NCBI GenBank assembly: GCA_045538895.1
Contig: JAZQEH010000090.1
Location: 1-19,917 of the forward strand
Length of the DNA stretch: 19,917 nt
Direction: 5' to 3'
Origin: UMGS902 sp045538895
GTDB lineage: Bacteria; Bacillota; Clostridia; Oscillospirales; CAG-272
The translations under genes and the position numbers were made by a program. Below are positions 14,203 through 19,917 of this stretch, one piece after another (positions within the stretch are counted from its first letter, which is position 1; each line of letters begins with the position of its first letter). Under the pieces are notes generated by a model. The model made no database searches and was not told the origin of the DNA. It saw only the letters and a program-made list of their open reading frames with translations.

Positions 14203-16988
14203 TATTCCTTTTCCTCTTCGGTTTTGTCTTCGGTTACGTCTTCTTCAATAATTTCAACCTCAAAGCAAGCACGCTTTTTCTTTACGGCACGGTCGATAAA
14301 GAATATTGCAAGCAAGGCTGTAAGGCTTATTGCGGTTATGCAAAGACCTGTGTTGAGCTGCTTAGGCACGTATTTGATTATAACTTCATGCTCGCCTACG
14401 GCCACGTCAAATGCCACAAGTGCGTCAAGATTTTCGTAAACTTCAACTTCTTCGCCGTCTACCCATACACGCCAGTTTGCGTCATATGGAATAGATGTGA
14501 ACACGGTGGTTCTGCCTGCGGGGATGTTGATTGTACCCTCAAAACGTGTATCACTCCACTCTGAGATTACAAATTCGTTTTCGCCGAGGGCGGCAAAACT
14601 TTCTTCGTATACTTCTGTGTCAAGATACCAGAAAAGCGGTTCGTCGTCACGGATATAGAAAACCGTATCTTTGAGAGTAAGTTTTACGTTGATTTCTTCG
14701 TCTTTTTTGAAACTGCCGAGCGAAATCACACGGTCGGTTTCGTTAGCCAGTACCGAGCCTTTGTCAACCCCGTTTACAAGTACGCTTGCTTCTCTCGGGT
14801 AGTCGGTTGGGATATACATATAAATGATACCGTCGGAAGCCGCCTTGAAGTTATACTGAAGCGAAGATGGCTGTGAAGAGTCTGTGGGGGAATATTTGGA
14901 GTGGTTTTCGCTGACGGGTTTGTAGGTGATATTCACGTCGCTGTTTGTAACGTCGGGAATTGCGACATACATAGGAACTGCCTCGTCAAGACCGAGCATT
15001 GCACCCATCATTTCGTTCATACGGCTCATGGGGGTGTAATATGCAGTAAACTCCTCGTATTCACCTGCTTCGATTGCTTCGTCATAGTCTTTGGGGTAAG
15101 CGAGGTGCAGGTCTTTGATTTTTTCGTTTACCGCATATGCAACTGAAAGTGCATACGGGTTTTCGTAAACCGAGGTTTCAATGTTGTCTGTGTCGTCGTA
15201 GGTGTCATAGTGATGAATATAGCCGTCGGGTACGTCATAATCGGTTGTTGCGATAATATACTTCACCGCAAGGAATGAGTCAAAGGTGGGTGTACCGCCA
15301 TAATACTTTGACCAATGCGATTTTGACGAGATTCCCATGTATTTGAGAAAGTCGATGGTGCTGCGGTTGAGCGTTGATGTTGAGTTGGTAAAGCCACGGA
15401 TGCCGAGCATCATAGGAGTGTTGATAAGCGAGTGCTTGGTTTTGTCAAAACGGTAAAAGCCGTCGTCATGCTCTAAAATATAGTCGGCAGCATCCTCGAA
15501 TTTGTTTTTGTTATCAAAATATGACGTGCGTGTGGTATAAACAACGTCATCCATGAGATAGTACATTGAGGATACGCAGTGACCTATCATTTCAAAACAG
15601 ATGAATATGGCAAGCACTGAAGTTGCGGCTTTGCGGTAAGCCTTGTTTTTGTAGAGGGCAAGTGCCGCCGCATATATTGCAATCATTATCGCCGCAACGT
15701 AGAAGCAGAGCAGTGTGCGGTCGATGATGATTTTGTCTTCTGTGTAGAACTCAACGTTCTTCTGAGAAACCATAAGGATGATAAACCATGCACCGATGGT
15801 TCCCGTGATCTGTCCCGATGTGAAATGACGGATCTCTCTGAATGCCTTTGCTGCGGCAATTATCAGTATAAATACAAGCATAAAGCTGTAGCGGTAGTTG
15901 AGCCAGTTAGGTGCTTGCATACCGTGCCAGAACTTGTCTATGGCATCAATCGAGAAAGAGATGACAAAAATTCCGATGAGAACACCCGTTCCCACCTTTT
16001 GGCGGAGCGGAACTTTTTTCGCCATGAAAAAGAGGGGGAGCATAATCATTGTGAGCGTGCCGCAATAGATAATGGGAAGACCGTCGGGACGGACGGTATC
16101 ATATGCGTTCATAAACAGACGGCTCACAAGGTCAAGAAAATCAAATCTTGCCTCAAACTTGAACGTGGGATTTGAGAAGGTGTTTTTGCCGAATTCGAGT
16201 GAATAGTAGGTGGGGAGAATTATACACGCCGCAAGTCCTATGGCAATGGCGGAGAAGAGAGCCATGCGTGCAAGCGACTTGATGAAATGCGATTTTTCGC
16301 CACTTTCGTTTCTTGCAACGCAAGCATATGCGTAGAAGTAGTAAATAAAGCAAAAAATGCACATCATAAAGCCGATGTAGAAGCTTGAGAAGATAGCAAC
16401 ACCGAGAGAAACGGTGAAAAGCATGTATTTTCTCTTGGAAATGAGGTCCTCGATGCCGAGTGCAATAAGAGGCAAGAGATACATGCAGTCGATCCACATG
16501 GTGTTGTGCTGGTAGACAACGGCATATCCGCAGAGTGCATAGAGGATGCCGAATATTATTCTCGAAGCTTTGGTGCCGATACGGTGACGGTCAAGGTAAA
16601 ACGCAAGCGTAAGACCGCAAAGACCGCACTTCGTAACAAACAGAACGAGAAGTGCATCAAGCATCATGTTTTCGGGGAATACTGCAACGATCCAGGAAAG
16701 CGGGCTTGAAAGGTAGTAAGCGAAAATGCCCAGAAACTCACCGCCGAGCGCACGTGAGAATGAGTAAATCAGGCTTGCATCACCGTGTAAAGCACGGCGG
16801 AGAGCACCGAAAAAGTAAACGTACTGTGCATTAAGGTCAAGCACAAGCACCGACTTTGTGCCGAATGGGTAAACTCCGAATATGAAGTATGAAACAAGCA
16901 TAAGAAGTGCAGGTGCTAAAAAGGCTAAAAAGAGGTAGCTCTTTTTGCCGTTTACGATTCTGTTTTTAAACTCGGTAAGATATTTCAT
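14202..16988 (-). CDS. YfhO-family GT-C-like membrane glycosyltransferase
   Basis: A 928-residue polytopic membrane protein of the YfhO family. In Bacillus subtilis and relatives YfhO acts outside the membrane, moving a sugar from an undecaprenyl-phosphate donor to lipoteichoic acid; the acceptor here is unknown. About 12 hydrophobic segments occupy residues 20-490. The first outer loop has the family-type DLNAQYVYFFGALR. A large extracellular domain follows (about 500-880, with YENPYALSVAYAV and YDANWRVWVDGE), then a last transmembrane helix. The tail is acidic (EEDVTEDKTEEEKE). I chose the ATG at 16986-16988 because GGAGG is 7 nt upstream. The gene is 1 nt from DUF951 and overlaps ruvA. Confidence 0.9.
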   Translation of the reverse strand: MKYLTEFKNRIVNGKKSYLFLAFLAPALLMLVSYFIFGVYPFGTKSVLVLDLNAQYVYFFGALRRALHGDASLIYSFSRALGGEFLGIFAYYLSSPLSWIVAVFPENMMLDALLVLFVTKCGLCGLTLAFYLDRHRIGTKASRIIFGILYALCGYAVVYQHNTMWIDCMYLLPLIALGIEDLISKRKYMLFTVSLGVAIFSSFYIGFMMCIFCFIYYFYAYACVARNESGEKSHFIKSLARMALFSAIAIGLAACIILPTYYSLEFGKNTFSNPTFKFEARFDFLDLVSRLFMNAYDTVRPDGLPIIYCGTLTMIMLPLFFMAKKVPLRQKVGTGVLIGIFVISFSIDAIDKFWHGMQAPNWLNYRYSFMLVFILIIAAAKAFREIRHFTSGQITGTIGAWFIILMVSQKNVEFYTEDKIIIDRTLLCFYVAAIMIAIYAAALALYKNKAYRKAATSVLAIFICFEMIGHCVSSMYYLMDDVVYTTRTSYFDNKNKFEDAADYILEHDDGFYRFDKTKHSLINTPMMLGIRGFTNSTSTLNRSTIDFLKYMGISSKSHWSKYYGGTPTFDSFLAVKYIIATTDYDVPDGYIHHYDTYDDTDNIETSVYENPYALSVAYAVNEKIKDLHLAYPKDYDEAIEAGEYEEFTAYYTPMSRMNEMMGAMLGLDEAVPMYVAIPDVTNSDVNITYKPVSENHSKYSPTDSSQPSSLQYNFKAASDGIIYMYIPTDYPREASVLVNGVDKGSVLANETDRVISLGSFKKDEEINVKLTLKDTVFYIRDDEPLFWYLDTEVYEESFAALGENEFVISEWSDTRFEGTINIPAGRTTVFTSIPYDANWRVWVDGEEVEVYENLDALVAFDVAVGEHEVIIKYVPKQLNTGLCITAISLTALLAIFFIDRAVKKKRACFEVEIIEEDVTEDKTEEEKE

Positions 16989-16989
16989 T

Positions 16990-17190
16990 TTAATCCTCCG
17001 TTTGGTTTTCGATAATGCGGCGTATCGCTTTTTCAAACTTTTCTCTCGGCAGAGTCATGTCACGTCCGCAGCCGTTGCATACAACACGGATCTCACTGCC
17101 TATTCTTAATATTTTCATGGTATTTGCTCCGCACGGATGCGGCTTTTTAAGCTCAACCGTATCGCCAAGTGCAAATTTTGGAATGTTCAT
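16990..17190 (-). CDS. DUF951 small zinc-ribbon-like protein
   Basis: A 66-residue cytoplasmic protein of the DUF951 family, usually about 60-70 residues in Firmicutes. The hallmarks are VELKKPHPCG (C20) and CNGCGR (C38, C41), which could bind zinc, and the basic C-terminal helix PREKFEKAIRRII. Molecular function is unknown; a nucleic-acid role is only a guess from the basic residues. GGAGG is 7 nt upstream of the ATG. It is the first gene of the minus-strand operon and its stop is 1 nt from the YfhO start. Confidence 0.93.
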   Translation of the reverse strand: MNIPKFALGDTVELKKPHPCGANTMKILRIGSEIRVVCNGCGRDMTLPREKFEKAIRRIIENQTED

Positions 17191-17218
17191 ATATACGCCT
17201 CCAAAGCATAATCAATAT

Positions 17219-17227
17219 ATTATAACA
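17219..17227 (-). promoter_or_regulatory. Extended -10 promoter of the DUF951-yfhO-ruvAB operon
   Basis: On the minus strand the sequence reads TGTTATAAT, an extended -10, about 28 nt upstream of the DUF951 ATG. The -35 is weak. It lies back to back with the plus-strand promoter at 17244-17252 in a very AT-rich spacer. Confidence 0.55.
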
Positions 17228-17243
17228 TAATTATTATATATTT

Positions 17244-17252
17244 TGATATAAT
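17244..17252 (+). promoter_or_regulatory. Extended -10 promoter of the P-type-ATPase-like gene
   Basis: TGATATAAT (17244-17252) is an extended -10; no good -35 is seen 17 nt before it. Transcription would start near 17259, about 46 nt before the chosen ATG. I see no CopY- or CsoR-type operator palindrome nearby. Confidence 0.5.
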
Positions 17253-17304
17253 TTTTGCAAAAATAATGATAATTCGGTAAATACTTTTAAATATGGAGAA
17301 GAAT

Positions 17305-19038
17305 ATGAAAACAAAAGTATTAAATGAATTGAAAGTTTTCAACACAAAAGCTATGCGACTTGCAATTTCGGCACTGTGCGTATTGTTCTTGTTTGTTGCC
17401 AATTTTTTGAAAGCACCCTTTGCACCGCAGCTCATTATTTATCTGTCTGCCATTTTGAATATGCGTGAAACCTTGAGTGAAGGATTCAACTCGCTATGCA
17501 TGCAAAAGGCAGGTGCAAACTCGCTTATACTGACGGGTACGGTATTCTCGCTTTTACACGGTGCGTTATTGCTTGATACCGAAAATCTTTTTGCCTGTTC
17601 TGCACTTACGCTTGCACTTGCGGCACTCGGCGAATACCTTGAGGAACGCTTTTTTGAAAAAAGGAATGCAGAGAGAAGCTATACCGACCGCATAAGCGGC
17701 TATGTCCTTGCCGTTGCGTTGCTGCTGTTTTTAGCGGTTGTTATCATAGCGTTGGCAAGCGGCAATAGCATTTATGAAGCCTTGCGACGTTCATTCCCGA
17801 TTCCCGTGTTGCTATGCACAAGCATAGTCGGCGTCTGGGAGATAGCGGTATCGGCGGTGTATACGCATGCACTGACGGATAGAGGTGTATTTCTGCGGCG
17901 TTTTGCTACGGTTGAAAAGCTCGGTACTGTAAAGGATATAATCTGCGACGGCAGAGGCGTTGTGTGCGATGATAATTATTCGCTTTGCGACGCATATAGT
18001 GTAGATGCTGACAGGGCATGGCTTATTGCGGTAGCAGCGGCGATAGAGAGCAGCTTTAACCATCCGTTTGCACGTGCTACGGTAGAAGCGGCAAGGAGAA
18101 TTGATGCGGACATTCCGTGTGCGGTGAACTGCTTTGAAATGAACGGCAAAGGCGTGTGCGGAACGGTTTTGGGGAAGAAGTATTTCCTCGGAAATAAAAA
18201 GATGTTAAGGGAAAAGAAAATACACCTGCCCGAAATTGTGCAAAAGGCAGAGCTTTGCGGATATCTACCGTTATATGTGATTGAAAACGGTAGATTTTTC
18301 GGTATGCTTCTGTTTGGCAATAAGCAAAAAAGTGACGTTGATTCTGCGGTGAGCGAGTTTAAAAAGCTCGGTAAAAGATGTATTCTTATCGCCGATAATG
18401 AATATGCTTGTACAAAGGGCAACTTTGATATTTTGCTCAGCGAGCGTGAAAAGGTATTGCAAGAGTTTAAAAAAGGTGCTAAAATAAAAGCAATGGTGAT
18501 AAGCCGTTTTCCTATAGCAAAAGCCGACGTCGTTGCTCTGCCTTGTCCGCATGACTGTGCGGACGTTGTTCTTGGCGGCGAGAGCATGAGTGCCGCACTT
18601 TTTGCAGTTTGTTACGGAAAAAAAGCTTTTTCGGTTTTACGTTGCGGACTGATTGCTTCGTTTGCGTTTGCTGTTTTGTTTGCAATACTTGCCGCACTTG
18701 GAAAAAATCTATCGCCGTTTGTTATCGGTCTTGTGACTGTAGCACCCGCATTGATGCTTGTACGGGGTGCACGGTGCATGGTACCCGATATTGTTACATC
18801 GGAGGAAAATGACATGTTTGGAAAAATCAATTACACAATGCATATAGACGGCATGAACTGTGCACATTGCAGTGCAAGGGTAAAGACTGCACTTGAAACT
18901 ATCAAGGGTGTCAGTGCAAAGATTTCTCTCGAGGAAAAGACCGCACGTATCAAATGCCCTGCAAAAGTTACCGCAGAGGAGCTTGCAAAGGCTGTTACCG
19001 ACGTAGGTTTTACGGTTGTTTCAACAGAGAAAGTATGA
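17305..19038 (+). CDS. Degenerate P1B-type ATPase-like protein with C-terminal HMA domain
   Basis: A 577-residue membrane protein clearly descended from heavy-metal (CopA-like) ATPases, which usually have 700-800 residues, but with the ATPase chemistry dismantled. ALAALGEYLEER (about 105-115) matches the helix before the actuator domain. The next homologous segment, DRISGYVLAV, follows after some 10 residues, so the actuator with TGE is absent. The membrane CPC is replaced by IPVLLC. The DKTGT site reads DGRGV (from D215). The nucleotide-domain HP (H253, P254) and GKGV are kept. TGDN reads IADN (from I362). GDGIND is lost after AMV (residue 397). A complete HMA domain with GMNCAHC (C519, C522) lies at the C-terminus instead of the usual N-terminus. 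GGAG is 6 nt before the ATG. A metal-binding or regulatory pseudoenzyme is inferred. Confidence 0.85.
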   Translation: MKTKVLNELKVFNTKAMRLAISALCVLFLFVANFLKAPFAPQLIIYLSAILNMRETLSEGFNSLCMQKAGANSLILTGTVFSLLHGALLLDTENLFACSALTLALAALGEYLEERFFEKRNAERSYTDRISGYVLAVALLLFLAVVIIALASGNSIYEALRRSFPIPVLLCTSIVGVWEIAVSAVYTHALTDRGVFLRRFATVEKLGTVKDIICDGRGVVCDDNYSLCDAYSVDADRAWLIAVAAAIESSFNHPFARATVEAARRIDADIPCAVNCFEMNGKGVCGTVLGKKYFLGNKKMLREKKIHLPEIVQKAELCGYLPLYVIENGRFFGMLLFGNKQKSDVDSAVSEFKKLGKRCILIADNEYACTKGNFDILLSEREKVLQEFKKGAKIKAMVISRFPIAKADVVALPCPHDCADVVLGGESMSAALFAVCYGKKAFSVLRCGLIASFAFAVLFAILAALGKNLSPFVIGLVTVAPALMLVRGARCMVPDIVTSEENDMFGKINYTMHIDGMNCAHCSARVKTALETIKGVSAKISLEEKTARIKCPAKVTAEELAKAVTDVGFTVVSTEKV

Positions 19039-19682
19039 AAGCGTTAAAACTGTTTTTGTGCGGTGTCATTGCACTCTGCCTTTGCTCCTGCTCACTTTAT
19101 GACGTTCTGGGAATTGATACGCACGATTATGAAGCGGAGGAGTCTGTAGCTACGCTTTCACAGGACAGCGAGGTCACGTATGAACTGCTTGACATGATTC
19201 CCATGATGGTGCAGAATTCGCCGTATCTCAGTGAATTTGACACCCCAGCAGAGGCTGCGGAGCTTTACCGTGACGGTATTCTTTGTGCGGTACTTGCAAG
19301 AAATTTCGCAAAGTATAATGCAAATACCGAGCTTATAGATATGACACGCGAAGCATATCCTACGTATGAACTTACTACTGTGATACCTGCGCTTGACTTT
19401 GAGAGTACGGTATACCGTTATTTTGGCGGTACTGCGAGTGTGCAGAACCGTTCCACCAAGCTATTTACCTATCTTGATAAGGTTGATGCCTACGTATCTG
19501 TAGGAATAGGTGTTGACAGCGATGCACAGGTGACATTGAAAGAAGCGTATGAAACCGAAAACACTTATGTTTTCTCGTTTACCTGTACTATGAACGGCGA
19601 AACGTCACCTGTTTATAAATTGCTTTGCATGAAGCGTGACGACGGCACGTTTTATATGAAGTCGCTTACAGAACTTGAATAA
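19035..19682 (+). CDS. Putative lipoprotein coupled to the ATPase-like gene
   Basis: A 215-residue predicted lipoprotein. The signal peptide MKALKLFLCGVIALCLCSC ends in an LCSC lipobox with Cys-19 as the lipidation site. The mature part is acidic, has no metal-binding Cys or Met cluster, and I recognise no domain in it. Helical segments early (DSEVTYELLDMIPMMVQNS) precede a beta-rich C-terminal half (DAYVSVGIGVDSDAQVTL, YVFSFTCTMNG) that recalls NTF2-like or DUF4878-like folds only loosely. I chose the ATG at 19035 because it overlaps the preceding stop by ATGA and gives a proper signal peptide; an open frame runs further upstream but inside the HMA domain. Translational coupling suggests a joint envelope function. 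Confidence 0.85.
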   Translation: MKALKLFLCGVIALCLCSCSLYDVLGIDTHDYEAEESVATLSQDSEVTYELLDMIPMMVQNSPYLSEFDTPAEAAELYRDGILCAVLARNFAKYNANTELIDMTREAYPTYELTTVIPALDFESTVYRYFGGTASVQNRSTKLFTYLDKVDAYVSVGIGVDSDAQVTLKEAYETENTYVFSFTCTMNGETSPVYKLLCMKRDDGTFYMKSLTELE

Positions 19683-19685
19683 AAA

Positions 19686-19714
19686 AAGCCTTGCAAACTG
19701 TGTTTGCAAGGCTT
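19686..19714 (-). terminator. Hairpin, terminator in the minus orientation
   Basis: A perfect 13-bp stem, AAGCCTTGCAAAC (19686-19698) with GTTTGCAAGGCTT (19702-19714), has a TGT loop. The T-tract (seven T) follows the stem only on the minus strand, so it best suits a leftward gene beyond the right edge. It may still slow or stop the plus-strand lipoprotein transcript. Confidence 0.65.
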
Positions 19715-19815
19715 CAGAGTGCTGACAAACGCGTCAGACCGCAAGTAAAAAATAAAAGCAAAAAATAAAAAGAAACAATTTTTTACTTTATATTAAAAAT
19801 ATTAAAATCAAAATG

Positions 19816-19842
19816 CGGCAAGGGCTTAAAAAACCCTTGCCG
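19816..19842. repeat. Isolated 9-bp stem hairpin
   Basis: CGGCAAGGG (19816-19824) pairs with CCCTTGCCG (19834-19842) over an A-rich loop. On the minus strand a T-rich tract follows, so it might be a weak terminator. The interval 19715-19815 holds only AT-rich sequence and a small CTGAC/GTCAG pair, with no gene. Confidence 0.55.
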
Positions 19843-19851
19843 TTACTTGCT

Positions 19852-19909
19852 TTTTTGGATTTTTGTCTCTACCGTACACATGTACGCCGACGAAACAAAA
19901 ATCCAAAAA
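19852..19909. repeat. 15-bp perfect inverted repeat with inner palindrome
   Basis: TTTTTGGATTTTTGT (19852-19866) and ACAAAAATCCAAAAA (19895-19909) are exact inverted repeats 28 bp apart, with GTACA/TGTAC at the centre (19874-19885). The closing tract is not that of a normal terminator. It may be the end of another structured intergenic element continuing past the window. Confidence 0.6.
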
Positions 19910-19917
19910 TCTGCCTG

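Noticed and set aside
14073..14564. 163-codon plus-strand open frame opposite ruvA and yfhO
   Set aside because: It lies wholly opposite two confident genes, crosses their junction and has a composition typical of an antisense shadow.
17305..19038. Calling this gene copA or a copper-translocating ATPase
   Set aside because: Automated annotation may do so, but the actuator domain, CPC, DKTGT, TGD and GDGIND motifs are all missing, so ATP-driven transport is not supported.
17305..19038. Calling it a pseudogene
   Set aside because: The frame is open for 577 codons, the HMA domain is intact, the ribosome site is good and the downstream gene is coupled by overlap.
18954..19682. A longer version of the lipoprotein starting at 18954
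   Set aside because: It would overlap the HMA domain by 85 bases and bury the signal peptide; the ATGA start at 19035 gives a proper lipobox.

Overview
The window looks like chromosome from an anaerobic, spore-forming member of the Firmicutes, most likely a gut Clostridia lineage of the Oscillospiraceae/Ruminococcaceae type. The grounds are a SpoIIR homologue, consensus sigma-A promoters, strong AGGAGG ribosome sites, short intrinsic terminators, a BspA-type leucine-rich surface protein, and the clusters DUF512-der-obg and DUF951-yfhO-ruvAB. No tRNA, rRNA, CRISPR array, transposase or phage gene was seen. The genus is inference.

Layout. 1-3772: a terminator and a structured repeat, then pheS-pheT under its own promoter. 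3801-4268: a monocistronic gene for a 63-residue protein, followed by a large hairpin repeat and a terminator. 4295-9711: a plus-strand operon of a PDZ/radical-SAM DUF512 protein, a lipoprotein and the GTPases der and obg, then spoIIR, whose TTG start lies inside a terminator-like hairpin. 9716-11734: an AT-richer accessory cassette bracketed by two structured repeats. It holds a minus-strand XRE repressor, a pair of 16-bp operators overlaid on a consensus promoter, a secreted leucine-rich-repeat protein and a coupled 47-residue peptide gene. 11768-17190: a minus-strand operon DUF951-yfhO-ruvA-ruvB-nitroreductase whose genes overlap or almost touch. 17244-19682: a divergent plus-strand pair, a dismantled heavy-metal P-type ATPase with a C-terminal HMA domain, overlapping a lipoprotein gene. 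19683-19917: hairpins only.

How the genes work together. Most of the window is housekeeping: tRNA-Phe charging, 50S ribosome maturation (Der, Obg), Holliday-junction migration (RuvAB) and envelope glycosylation (YfhO). SpoIIR connects forespore gene expression to activation of sigma-E. Three items are less ordinary. The first is the ATPase-like protein at 17305-19038, which lacks the actuator domain, the phosphorylated aspartate, the membrane CPC motif and the hinge motifs, yet keeps a complete copper-type HMA domain. The second is the XRE-controlled surface-protein/peptide cassette. The third is a family of structured intergenic repeats sharing the end motif AAACAWTAATTTA.
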